From CAWIOX01 sp963837775 (GTDB lineage Bacteria; Pseudomonadota; Gammaproteobacteria; Burkholderiales; Burkholderiaceae_D), in assembly GCA_963837775.1 (NCBI GenBank), contig CAWIOX010000035.1, positions 124,001-188,000 on the forward strand: a DNA stretch of 64,000 nucleotides, given 5' to 3'. The notes beneath the pieces are model-generated. The model was not told the origin of the DNA and ran no database searches. It saw nothing but the letters and a program-made list of their open reading frames with translations. The translations under genes were made by a program, and so were the position numbers. Positions 27,081 through 35,226 of the stretch are shown one piece after another (the stretch's first letter is position 1; each line of letters begins with the position of its first letter).

Positions 27081-28195
27081 TGCTCACGCGATTGATGCCG
27101 CATACCATGTCGCAACGTCTTGCCAGTTACCTCAAGCAACCGGCAGCACTGATATCTGGCGCGTTGCTGCTGAGCGCCTGTGCCACGCCAACACCTCCCG
27201 GCACGATACCGGCTGGCGCCAGGAGCCAGCCGACGACATCCACGCAGAAGAGCAGCGCCACAGCGCCGGAAGGGCAGGATCCGTTTCGCACCCTGGTGGC
27301 GCAGCAGGCGCGTTTATACCGTGTTGCGGCGCCTCTTTTGACGAAGAATATTGCGCTATGCAAAGCCAACGCCCGCAATCTGCTCGGTTTTTCTGCCAAA
27401 AACAAATACTCTTACCCCGAGCAATACCGGGAGATGGCGAGCAGAACTCTCGGCCTGGATGAACAGTTGCAGATAACACAAGTGCTGGCAGATAGCGGCG
27501 CCGCGCTGATGGGACTGCAAGCCGGCGACAAACTACTGAGCGTCAACAACAAGCCCTTCCCGCAAGGGCCGAATGCCGAACGGCAAGCTGCAGAAATCCT
27601 CATGCCTCTCGTTAGCAATCAGCCAAGCATCAAGCTGACGGTCATGCACGAAGGCAAAAGCATTCTGCGCAGCATTCCTCTGACACGGGCTTGCGCATTT
27701 GCGGTGGAATTGGGCAACCTGGACAACGTCAATGCCTATGCCGACGGACGACGCATTCTGATCACCAGAGGCATGCTGAATTTTGTGCAAAGCGATGATG
27801 AACTGGCCTATGTGCTGGCAAAGGAAATGGCGCACAACACTTTAAACCATGCAAAAAAACAGAAAATGAATGCCGCTATCGGCGGCGTGATTGACAACCT
27901 GATTGCCAGCCAGCCAGATCTGGCCTCCTTGAATGGCACTGCCGGGATCAAACCCTATCCGCAAAATATGGATACCTCAGCCGACAGCCTTGCCTCATAC
28001 ATGGTCGCCAGAGCCGGCTACAATGTGGACAAGCTGATCCCGTTCTGGCAACGCCTTGCCGGCCAATATCCGGCAACCGTATTGAACGGCTATACCGCAC
28101 TCCATCCGGCTACCGCCTCCCGCATCTCTGCGATGGAAAAAACCTTGTCCGACATCAAGCTCAAACAGGAAGGGAACAAACCGCTGCTGCCATAA
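27080..28195 (+). CDS. M48-like lipoprotein with degenerate zinc motif and PDZ-like region
   Basis: A 371-residue predicted lipoprotein: the signal region ends in LLLSAC, with lipidation at Cys34. A PDZ-like segment follows (about 130-200, SGAALMGLQAGDKLLSVNNKPF), then an M48-type helix region. The usual HExxH is KEMAH at 248-252, and the second-helix Glu appears replaced by Ser (MDTSADSLASYMVARAGY). HPATASRI near the end matches the M48 C-terminal block. It is therefore probably catalytically dead or altered. It starts inside the dut stop codon, so it is translationally coupled. A strong terminator follows. Function unknown; an envelope scaffold role is only a guess. Confidence 0.8.
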   Translation: MLTRLMPHTMSQRLASYLKQPAALISGALLLSACATPTPPGTIPAGARSQPTTSTQKSSATAPEGQDPFRTLVAQQARLYRVAAPLLTKNIALCKANARNLLGFSAKNKYSYPEQYREMASRTLGLDEQLQITQVLADSGAALMGLQAGDKLLSVNNKPFPQGPNAERQAAEILMPLVSNQPSIKLTVMHEGKSILRSIPLTRACAFAVELGNLDNVNAYADGRRILITRGMLNFVQSDDELAYVLAKEMAHNTLNHAKKQKMNAAIGGVIDNLIASQPDLASLNGTAGIKPYPQNMDTSADSLASYMVARAGYNVDKLIPFWQRLAGQYPATVLNGYTALHPATASRISAMEKTLSDIKLKQEGNKPLLP

Positions 28196-28221
28196 GCGGT
28201 CTGTCAGCGTCAATCGATAAT

Positions 28222-28257
28222 AAAAAAGCCCGAACCATCATGGTTCGGGCTTTTTTT
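28222..28257. terminator. bidirectional intrinsic terminator
   Basis: Stem AAGCCCGAACC / GGTTCGGGCTT, five-base loop, flanked by A- and T-runs, between the M48-like gene and convergent clpA. Confidence 0.9.
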
Positions 28258-28273
28258 ACTGGAGCTGTCTGAA

Positions 28274-30574
28274 TTACTCGACTTCCAGTGTCAGAGGTGG
28301 TGCGGTCGGCGGACTCAAATTTCCTTCGGAGAAATCAAGTTTGATATGATCGTCCTCATCCAGATCAACCATGACACGGCCACCGCTGACAAGTTTTCCG
28401 AACAGCAATTCATCAGCAAGTGCTTTACGAATCATGTCCTGGATCAAACGCGCCATCGGACGTGCGCCCATCAAAGGATCAAACCCTTTCTTGCCCAGGA
28501 AGCTGCGCAATTTTTCAGTGAAAATCGCTTCCACTTTCTTCTCGTGCAGTTGTTCTTCCAGTTGCATCAGGAACTTGTCCACGACGCGCAGAATGATGGT
28601 TTCATCCAGCGCGCGGAAACTGATGATCGCATCGAGCCGATTGCGGAATTCCGGCGTAAACATCCGCTTGATATCCGCCAGTTCATCGCCCGCTTCTTTC
28701 TTTTCAGTGAAGCCAATGGTGCGTTTTTGCAGGCTTTCCGCCCCGGCATTGGTCGTCATGATGATGATCACATTACGGAAATCCGCCTTGCGACCATTAT
28801 TATCGGTCAGCGTCCCGTGATCCATCACCTGCAACAGGATGTTGAAAATATCCGGATGCGCTTTCTCGACTTCATCCAGCAGCAATACCGCATGCGGCTT
28901 CTTGGTAATGGCCTCGGTCAGCAATCCGCCCTGATCGAAACCGACATAGCCCGGCGGGGCGCCAATCAGACGGCTGACCGCATGGCGCTCCATATATTCG
29001 GACATATCGAAACGGATCATTTCAATGCCGAGAATGAAGGCCAGCTGTTTGGCAACCTCGGTCTTGCCGACGCCGGTCGGGCCTGAAAACAGGAATGAGC
29101 CAATCGGCTTGTCGGTCTTGCCCAAGCCGGCACGCGCCATCTTGATCGCGGATGCCAGCGCCTCGATTGCCGGCTCCTGGCCGAACACCACATTTTTCAG
29201 ATCACGCTCAATAGTCTGCAATTTGCTGCGATCGTCCTGATTCACAGACTGCGCTGGTATGCGAGCTATTTTGGCAATGATGTCTTCGATATCTGATTTG
29301 CCTATGGTCTTTTTCTGTTTTGACTTCGGCAAAATACGCTGTGCAGCGCCTGCCTCATCAATCACGTCGATCGCCTTATCCGGTAAAAACCGATCATTGA
29401 TAAAGCGCGCGGCCAACTCTGCCGCCGTCGTCAAAGCAGAAGCAGAATACTTGACCCCGTGATGCTCTTCAAAACGGGATTTCAAGCCACGCAGGATTTG
29501 CACCGTCTGCTCGACTGTGGGCTCATTGACATCCACTTTCTGGAAGCGGCGTGACAGCGCATGATCCTTTTCAAACACCGTGCGATATTCATTAAAGGTG
29601 GTTGCGCCGATGCATTTCAATTCGCCATTGGAGAGCGCAGGCTTGAGCAGATTGGAGGCATCGAGCGTACCGCCCGATGCTGACCCGGCGCCAATGATCG
29701 TATGGATCTCGTCGATAAACAATATGGCATGCGCGTTATCTTTCAGCTGTTTCAGCACGGCCTTCAGGCGCTGCTCAAAGTCGCCCCGATATTTGGTTCC
29801 TGCCAGCAAGGCCCCCATATCCAGCGAATAGACCACCGCATTTTGCAAAATCTCCGGCACATCGCCTTGTGTGACACGCCAGGCAAGACCTTCGGCAATG
29901 GCTGTCTTGCCGACACCAGCCTCGCCGACCAGCAAAGGGTTATTCTTGCGGCGGCGGCATAATATCTGAATCACGCGATCAACTTCGGTTTCGCGACCGA
30001 TCAAGGGATCTATTCTCCCCTCGATAGCAGCCTTATTCAGGTTTTGCGTATATTGGTCCAGCGGGCTTTCCTTGGCCTGCCCTTCCGCATGCACGTCTTC
30101 CGCACCTTCCGGTGCTTTATGCGAATCTGCAGCCTGATCCTTACGCACACCATGCGAAATGAAGTTGACTACATCAAGCCGGGTCACTCCCTGCTGATGC
30201 AGATAATAAACGGCATGGGAATCTTTTTCGCCAAAAATGGCTACCAGGACATTCGCGCCCGTCACCTCTTTTTTACCATTGGAGGCAGACTGAACATGCA
30301 TGATCGCGCGCTGAATCACGCGCTGGAATCCAAGCGTAGGCTGAGTATCGACTTCACTGGAACCAGGTACGGTGGGAGTGTTATCCGCGACAAAATTGCT
30401 TAGCGTCTTGCGCAGATCATCGATATTCACAGCGCAGGCGCGTAAAACTTCGGCCGCAGAAGGGTTATCAAGCAAAGCAAGCAATAAATGCTCGACAGTG
30501 ATGAACTCATGGCGTGCTTGTCTGGCTTCAACAAAAGCCATATGCAAGCTAACTTCTAATTCTTGCGCAATCAT
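28274..30574 (-). CDS. clpA: ATP-dependent Clp protease ATP-binding subunit ClpA
   Basis: Hexameric AAA+ unfoldase that feeds ClpP. The 766 residues comprise the N-domain (MIAQELEVSLHMAFVEARQARHEFITVEHLLLAL), the first ATPase module with GEAGVGKTAIAEGLA, and the second with FSGPTGVGKTEVAKQL. The ClpP-contacting IGF loop is present (RTIGFTEKKEAG). The ATG at 30574 overlaps the clpS stop by four bases, hence translational coupling with its adaptor. It ends opposite the M48-like gene with a shared terminator. An upstream in-frame codon at 30592 lies inside clpS and is not preferred. Confidence 0.96.
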   Translation of the reverse strand: MIAQELEVSLHMAFVEARQARHEFITVEHLLLALLDNPSAAEVLRACAVNIDDLRKTLSNFVADNTPTVPGSSEVDTQPTLGFQRVIQRAIMHVQSASNGKKEVTGANVLVAIFGEKDSHAVYYLHQQGVTRLDVVNFISHGVRKDQAADSHKAPEGAEDVHAEGQAKESPLDQYTQNLNKAAIEGRIDPLIGRETEVDRVIQILCRRRKNNPLLVGEAGVGKTAIAEGLAWRVTQGDVPEILQNAVVYSLDMGALLAGTKYRGDFEQRLKAVLKQLKDNAHAILFIDEIHTIIGAGSASGGTLDASNLLKPALSNGELKCIGATTFNEYRTVFEKDHALSRRFQKVDVNEPTVEQTVQILRGLKSRFEEHHGVKYSASALTTAAELAARFINDRFLPDKAIDVIDEAGAAQRILPKSKQKKTIGKSDIEDIIAKIARIPAQSVNQDDRSKLQTIERDLKNVVFGQEPAIEALASAIKMARAGLGKTDKPIGSFLFSGPTGVGKTEVAKQLAFILGIEMIRFDMSEYMERHAVSRLIGAPPGYVGFDQGGLLTEAITKKPHAVLLLDEVEKAHPDIFNILLQVMDHGTLTDNNGRKADFRNVIIIMTTNAGAESLQKRTIGFTEKKEAGDELADIKRMFTPEFRNRLDAIISFRALDETIILRVVDKFLMQLEEQLHEKKVEAIFTEKLRSFLGKKGFDPLMGARPMARLIQDMIRKALADELLFGKLVSGGRVMVDLDEDDHIKLDFSEGNLSPPTAPPLTLEVE

Positions 30575-30879
30575 ACTTCCTCCATCACGCACTGCAAGGG
30601 GTGTCCTGCTTTCCGGGCGTGGGTTAAAACGAGATCCACTTTTGTGGATGCGATATCTTTAGAGTACACACCGCATACTGCTCTACCGTCACGATGAACC
30701 TTCAGCATGATGTACGTTGCCGCCTCCCTATCCTTGTTGAAATACTCCTGAAGAATTACGACAACAAATTCCATTGGAGTGTAATCATCGTTCAACAGTA
30801 ATACTTGGTACATGGATGGCGGCTTAAGCCTTTGCTCTTGCCGCTCCAGTATCGTTCCACTTTCATGCTTGGTTGCCAT
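30571..30879 (-). CDS. clpS: Clp protease adaptor ClpS
   Basis: N-end-rule adaptor delivering substrates with destabilising N-terminal residues to ClpAP. The 102 residues include PPSMYQVLLLNDDYTPMEFVV (substrate-pocket NDD), VHRDGRAVCGVYSKDIA and the C-terminal HPLQCVMEEV. The extended flexible N-terminus is typical. Overlaps clpA by four bases (ATGA). Divergent from cspA across 337 bp. Confidence 0.96.
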   Translation of the reverse strand: MATKHESGTILERQEQRLKPPSMYQVLLLNDDYTPMEFVVVILQEYFNKDREAATYIMLKVHRDGRAVCGVYSKDIASTKVDLVLTHARKAGHPLQCVMEEV

Positions 30880-31216
30880 GCGTCTATTCTAATCCGTTCG
30901 ACTTTAGGTGCCACGCTAAAGATACACGATGTTGTATTTCCATTTTCTTGATATTACGCGTTTTCCAGATAATCCGCAGATGGCGGCCCAGCCGTACAAA
31001 TCAAGTAGCTATTGTTTAATCTGACGCAAGAAAAAACTTACTCTTATGAAAAATCGCTTGACCTTGTATTTTTTTCCGAGAACAATGACAATTATCGGTG
31101 AGCTGAGTTATTTATTACTTATCGATATGAAGTGAGCAAGCTTAGGAGGAGGCAGCGTTACACGATGCTTCTTGCTTTTTTGGCTCGTGTGATTTTTTTT
31201 ATTTGAAAGACGCATT
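30880..31216 (+). promoter_or_regulatory. long divergent region and cspA leader
   Basis: A 337-bp region without a gene between clpS and cspA. A long 5' leader is normal for cold-shock genes. TTGACC near 31059 is a candidate -35 box. At 31160-31200 the stem ACACGA / TCGTGT is followed by GA and eight T residues, a terminator-like structure 16 bp before the cspA ATG. Confidence 0.4.
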
Positions 31217-31420
31217 ATGGCAACAGGTACAGTCAAGTGGTTCAACGATTCTAAAGGCTTCGGCTTTATCACTCCTGATGATGGCGGTGAAGATCTGTTC
31301 GCTCACTTTTCCGCAATCAACATGAACGGATTCAAGACCCTCAAAGAAGGTCAAAAAGTTCAGTTCGAAGTCACGCAAGGCCCAAAAGGCAAGCAAGCTT
31401 CCAATATTCAAGCTGCCTAA
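31217..31420 (+). CDS. cspA: cold-shock protein, CspA family
   Basis: A 67-residue single-stranded nucleic-acid-binding protein (RNA chaperone). It contains RNP1 KGFGFI and RNP2 LFAHF on the five-stranded cold-shock fold, ending TQGPKGKQASNIQAA. Family members melt mRNA structure and can act as antiterminators. It is monocistronic with a strong terminator after it and a long leader that itself contains a terminator-like hairpin. Which temperature or growth signal controls this paralogue cannot be seen. Confidence 0.95.
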   Translation: MATGTVKWFNDSKGFGFITPDDGGEDLFAHFSAINMNGFKTLKEGQKVQFEVTQGPKGKQASNIQAA

Positions 31421-31443
31421 TCTCTGATTAGATTTATGCTCGT

Positions 31444-31470
31444 AAAAACCCCGTTTTCGGGGTTTTTTTT
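31444..31470 (+). terminator. intrinsic terminator of cspA
   Basis: AACCCCG / CGGGGTT stem with a short loop followed by eight T. Confidence 0.9.
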
Positions 31471-31534
31471 CGCCTGAAACTTTAGCGCAAGCGAATCGCG
31501 CCTGAATCAAGCCGCAAAAAACGGATCTGCAAAT

Positions 31535-31565
31535 GTAAAAAAACCGGGCGCAACCCGGCTTTTTT
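31535..31565 (-). terminator. intrinsic terminator of icd (bidirectional)
   Basis: Stem ACCGGG / CCCGGC-type with loop CGCAA, flanked by A- and T-runs, 29 bp beyond the icd stop. Confidence 0.85.
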
Positions 31566-31593
31566 ACATACTCACAAGCAATCAAACCAAAAA

Positions 31594-32847
31594 TTACATG
31601 TTTTCGATCATGACATCGCCGAAACCGGAGCAGGATACTTGTGTTGCACCTTCCATCAAGCGTGCGAAATCGTAAGTGACTTTCTTGGAAGTGATCGAGT
31701 TGCTCATTGACTTGATGACGAGGTCAGCAGCCTCGGTCCAGCCCATGTGGCGCAACATCATTTCAGCTGACAGAATCAATGAACCCGGGTTCACATAATC
31801 CTTGCCTGCATACTTTGGTGCGGTACCGTGCGTTGCCTCGAACATCGCGATCGAATCCGACAGATTCGCCCCAGGTGCAATACCGATACCGCCAACCTGA
31901 GCAGCCAACGCATCGGAAATGTAATCGCCATTCAAGTTCAGAGTCGCAATGACGCTGTATTCGTTCGGACGCAACAAGATTTGCTGCAAGAATGCATCAG
32001 CAATCGAATCCTTGACGATAATTTCTTTACCTGTCTTCGGATTCTTGAATTTGCACCAAGGGCCGCCGTCAATCAACTCGGCACCGAACTCTTTTTGTGC
32101 CAATGCATAAGCCCAATCACGGAAACCACCTTCGGTGTATTTCATGATGTTGCCTTTGTGCACGATGGTCACAGAAGGTTTGTCGTTATCAATTGCATAC
32201 TGGATCGCCTTGCGTACCAGGCGTTCTGTGCCTTCGCGTGACACTGGTTTGATGCCGATGCCAGATGTATTCGGGAAGCGAATTTTCTTGACGCCCATCT
32301 CGTTGACCAGGAAATCGATCAGTTTTTTGACTTGATCTGAACCTTCTGCAAACTCGATACCCGCATAGATGTCTTCCGAATTTTCGCGGAAAATGACCAT
32401 GTCAGTTTTTTCTGGCTCACGCACCGGCGAAGGAACGCCTTTGAAGTAACGCACTGGACGCAGGCAGACATACAAATCCAGCTCTTGACGCAAGGCGACG
32501 TTCAAGGAACGAATACCACCGCCCACTGGCGTCGTCAGAGGGCCTTTAATCGAAACAACATACTCTTTCAGGACCTGGAGAGTCTCTTCCGGCAGCCACA
32601 CGTCCGGGCCATATACTTTGGTTGACTTTTCGCCAGCATAGATTTCCATCCAGCTGATTTTGCGCTTGCCGGCATAAGCTTTGGCAACAGCGGCATCAAT
32701 CACCTTGATCATGACTGGGCTGATATCTACGCCAGTGCCATCGCCTTCGATGAAAGGAAGAATTGGATTATCCGGTACATTTAAGGAAAAATCGGCGTTG
32801 ACGGTGATTTTCTTGCCGTCGGCAGGAACTTTGATATGTTGATACAT
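31594..32847 (-). CDS. icd: isocitrate dehydrogenase (NADP+)
   Basis: TCA-cycle enzyme converting isocitrate to 2-oxoglutarate with NADPH. The 417 residues begin MYQHIKVPADGKKI. GGGIRSLNVALRQELDLYVCLRPVRYF carries the regulatory/substrate Ser and substrate arginines, and NLNGDYISDALAAQVGGIGIAPGANL the metal-binding Asp. Start 32847 has GGAGAC at good spacing; an in-frame codon at 32910 exists but would place non-family residues in front. It is divergent from rluE. Confidence 0.96.
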   Translation of the reverse strand: MYQHIKVPADGKKITVNADFSLNVPDNPILPFIEGDGTGVDISPVMIKVIDAAVAKAYAGKRKISWMEIYAGEKSTKVYGPDVWLPEETLQVLKEYVVSIKGPLTTPVGGGIRSLNVALRQELDLYVCLRPVRYFKGVPSPVREPEKTDMVIFRENSEDIYAGIEFAEGSDQVKKLIDFLVNEMGVKKIRFPNTSGIGIKPVSREGTERLVRKAIQYAIDNDKPSVTIVHKGNIMKYTEGGFRDWAYALAQKEFGAELIDGGPWCKFKNPKTGKEIIVKDSIADAFLQQILLRPNEYSVIATLNLNGDYISDALAAQVGGIGIAPGANLSDSIAMFEATHGTAPKYAGKDYVNPGSLILSAEMMLRHMGWTEAADLVIKSMSNSITSKKVTYDFARLMEGATQVSCSGFGDVMIENM

Positions 32848-32997
32848 CGTTGTCTCCGAAGTTGAAGCGGAAAAGAGCGCATTGGCCCTGGATTGACAGG
32901 TAGATCTCACGTCTATGTCTTATATAAGACAGAAGACCAGCGTTTCGTATTATGCACTAGTATTTTACTAGACGCTATATTTTTGCGACACTGCGGT

Positions 32998-33582
32998 ATG
33001 CCACTCATATTATTCAATAAACCATTTCAAGTAATGTGTCAGTTTTCGCCTCATGCCACGCGTGAAACCCTGACAGATTACCTCCCCATCCCGAACATTT
33101 ATCCTGCCGGTCGCCTGGACGCTGACAGCGAAGGGCTACTGCTATTGACTGACGACGGGCAATTACAGCATGACATTAGCCATCCTGAACGCAAGGAAAA
33201 GAAGACTTACCTGGCGCAAGTGGAAGGGATACCGGATGCTGCCACGCTCGATCGACTGCGCAATCCGCTCAATCTGGGCGATTTCATCACGCAGCCTTGT
33301 CTGGTGAAACAGGTCCAGCAGCCTGAATGGTTATGGCCGCGCAACCCGCCCATACGGGAACGCAGCAATATTCCAACCAGTTGGCTGGCAATCACTATTT
33401 CCGAAGGAAAAAATCGTCAGATCAGGCGCATGACGGCAGCCGTCGGCCTACCGACACTGCGATTGATCCGCCTTGCAATTGGTCCGTTCTCTCTGGCAAC
33501 CCATCCACTCTGGCCGGGTGAATGGCGTGAGGTTTCACCGAACGAACTGAAATCAAGAAAACCGGGTGACAAAGATACTTGA
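32998..33582 (+). CDS. rluE: 23S rRNA pseudouridine synthase RluE-like
   Basis: RsuA/RluB-family pseudouridine synthase without the S4 domain, as in RluE, which modifies U2457 of 23S rRNA in E. coli. The 194 residues include the catalytic block GRLDADSEGLLLLTDDG (Asp41), KTYLAQVEG and GKNRQIRRMTAAVGLPTLRLIR. The ATG at 32998 gives the family N-terminus (MPLILFNKPFQVMCQF); the upstream open frame is not conserved. Divergent from icd. Confidence 0.92.
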   Translation: MPLILFNKPFQVMCQFSPHATRETLTDYLPIPNIYPAGRLDADSEGLLLLTDDGQLQHDISHPERKEKKTYLAQVEGIPDAATLDRLRNPLNLGDFITQPCLVKQVQQPEWLWPRNPPIRERSNIPTSWLAITISEGKNRQIRRMTAAVGLPTLRLIRLAIGPFSLATHPLWPGEWREVSPNELKSRKPGDKDT

Positions 33583-33772
33583 GGCGCCAACCCCAGATTG
33601 GCGCACGTTAATCATTCAAAAAAAGGAATGAATTTATCGCTGCCTCGTTATAAACGGCTAATTTGAATAAATTTTCGAAATTGCTGTCAACCGACTGCCA
33701 GCAGCACCGTTATTGGAACTGATTCGACTGAATCGTCGCTCTATTAACATATAAATTCTGGAAATTTCAAAA

Positions 33773-34030
33773 ATGACTAAATTGATCGCTGCTCTGGTTG
33801 CCGCCTTGTTCGCTACCGCTTCTTTCGCTGCTGCTCCTGCGGCTTCTGCAGCTGCTGCCGCTGCACCTGTTGCTGCTTCCGCACCAGCTGCTGCTTCTGC
33901 AGACGCTGCTGCTCCTGCTCCTAAAAAAGCAAAGAAAGCAAAAAAAGCAAAGAAAGCAAAAGCTAAAGCTGCAGCCGCTGCTGCACCTGCAGCTTCTGCT
34001 GCAGCAGCTGCACCTGCTGCCTCCAAGTAA
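33773..34030 (+). CDS. small exported Ala/Lys-rich repetitive protein
   Basis: An 85-residue protein with a signal peptide (MTKLIAALVAALFATASFA) followed by Ala/Pro/Ser low-complexity sequence and a basic block of repeated KKAK units around residues 51-65, then Ala-rich again. The composition resembles histone-H1-like C-terminal tails (AlgP/PhaF type), but here behind an export signal, so I would not call it a DNA-binding protein. It has its own terminator, suggesting good expression. Function unknown. Frame is supported by codon pattern and signal peptide. Confidence 0.75.
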   Translation: MTKLIAALVAALFATASFAAAPAASAAAAAAPVAASAPAAASADAAAPAPKKAKKAKKAKKAKAKAAAAAAPAASAAAAAPAASK

Positions 34031-34047
34031 TTGGCTGCTCAGTTGTG

Positions 34048-34078
34048 ACAGAAAGGCAGGTTATCCTGCCTTTTTTTT
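34048..34078 (+). terminator. intrinsic terminator of the Ala/Lys-rich gene
   Basis: AAAGGCAGG / CCTGCCTTT stem, four-base loop, T8. Confidence 0.9.
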
Positions 34079-34118
34079 CGCCAAAAATATTTCTTTTCAA
34101 CAGACACCCGGGTAAAGC

Positions 34119-34571
34119 ATGAACAGCACAAGGCGTTATCTAACATCAATTTTTGCCGCTGCACTCGGACTCGCGACGACAGCGGCGCACTCCCAACAAA
34201 CTGAGAAATTCAACAGCACATCACTGACTGCCGGCATGTATGTCATCAAGGCAGAAGTGGCCGCCAATGAAGCAGAGCGTCAACAGGGCTTGATGTTTCG
34301 CGAAAAAATGGCGGCGAATGAAGGCATGGTATTCATTTTCGATGCACCGGCAGCTGTTTGCATGTGGATGAAAAATACGCCGCTTCCGCTATCGGTTGCC
34401 TTTCTTGATGACGCAGGAAAAATCATCAATATCGAAGACATGAAACCCCAGAGCACCGATACGCACTGCGCCAAAAAACAGGCACGTTACGCGCTGGAAA
34501 TGAATTTGGGCTGGTTCAAACAGAAAAACATCAAGCCAGGGACTGTCATTTCAGGCCTGCCCCGTAAATAA
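34119..34571 (+). CDS. exported DUF192 family protein
   Basis: A 150-residue predicted periplasmic protein. The signal peptide ends near TAAHSQQ. The DUF192 core shows ERQQGLMFREKMAANEGMVFIFD, MWMKNTPLPLSVAFLDDAGKI and NIEDMKPQS. The family is small, beta-rich and functionally uncharacterised in bacteria. The ATG is at 34119. It is followed by a strong hairpin shared with rpsT on the other strand. Confidence 0.88.
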   Translation: MNSTRRYLTSIFAAALGLATTAAHSQQTEKFNSTSLTAGMYVIKAEVAANEAERQQGLMFREKMAANEGMVFIFDAPAAVCMWMKNTPLPLSVAFLDDAGKIINIEDMKPQSTDTHCAKKQARYALEMNLGWFKQKNIKPGTVISGLPRK

Positions 34572-34649
34572 TCCATTGCGCAGCAGTGAAATACATCCAT
34601 CGCCGGATCACACCGGGGTGGCAGAGACAAAAAATCGCCGTCAAAACGC

Positions 34650-34682
34650 AAAAACCCGCTCGAAAAAATCGAGCGGGTTTTA
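34650..34682. terminator. bidirectional intrinsic terminator
   Basis: AAAACCCGCTCG / CGAGCGGGTTTT, a perfect 12-bp stem with seven-base A-rich loop, between the convergent DUF192 and rpsT genes. Confidence 0.9.
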
Positions 34683-34729
34683 ATCATCGAAAAAATCTCA
34701 CCTCATCGGCGAGAATTTTTTAAATTAAA

Positions 34730-34993
34730 TCAAGCCAGTGCTTTCAAAGCAGCTGCAAGACGGCTCTTGTGGCGAGCAGCCTTGTTTTTGTGAATGATTT
34801 TTTTGTCAGCAATGCTGTCAATTGTCGATACGGACGATTGAAAAATCGCGGCCGCAGCGGCTTTATCGCCGGCTTGAATCGCTTTGCGAACAGCTTTGAT
34901 TGCCGTGCGCAGCGTGGAACGCTGGCTGGAATTTTGAGCGTTCAGTTTTACTGCTTGACGAGCGCGCTTGCGTGCTTGTGCTGTATTTGCCAT
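34730..34993 (-). CDS. rpsT: 30S ribosomal protein S20
   Basis: An 87-residue basic primary 16S rRNA-binding protein: MANTAQARKRARQAVK, then ADKKIIHKNKAARHKSRLAAAL, the canonical S20 ends. Monocistronic with a strong terminator; divergent from murJ by 233 bp, as is common in proteobacteria. Confidence 0.97.
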   Translation of the reverse strand: MANTAQARKRARQAVKLNAQNSSQRSTLRTAIKAVRKAIQAGDKAAAAAIFQSSVSTIDSIADKKIIHKNKAARHKSRLAAALKALA

Positions 34994-35212
34994 GAGTATT
35001 TCCTAAAACAAGGTCAAAGTGCGTTCGCAAACCGGAAAGTTGCGAGAAAAAAATTCTGTGAAGCCACGCATTATATCCGCATTTCAATGAATGAGCAAAC
35101 CCCAATTTTCCGCCGATATAAATGCAACTGCCAGAACTGCAAGTCATCCCTCCAAGTCCATGAAACGCCTCGATTTCAGCTGACGCGACAAGAACAAAGC
35201 ATGCTGAGCGGC

Positions 35213-35218
35213 TATAAT
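35213..35218 (+). promoter_or_regulatory. -10 box very close to the murJ start
   Basis: TATAAT ends eight bases before the murJ ATG at 35227. If it is used, transcription would begin at or within a few bases of the ATG, giving a leaderless message. The -35 region is weak. Confidence 0.45.
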
Positions 35219-35226
35219 CGCGCACC

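Noticed and set aside
32941..33000. Possible ninth 83-bp repeat near rluE start
   Set aside because: TATATTTTT and TGCGG occur there but the spacing is wrong and other blocks are missing.
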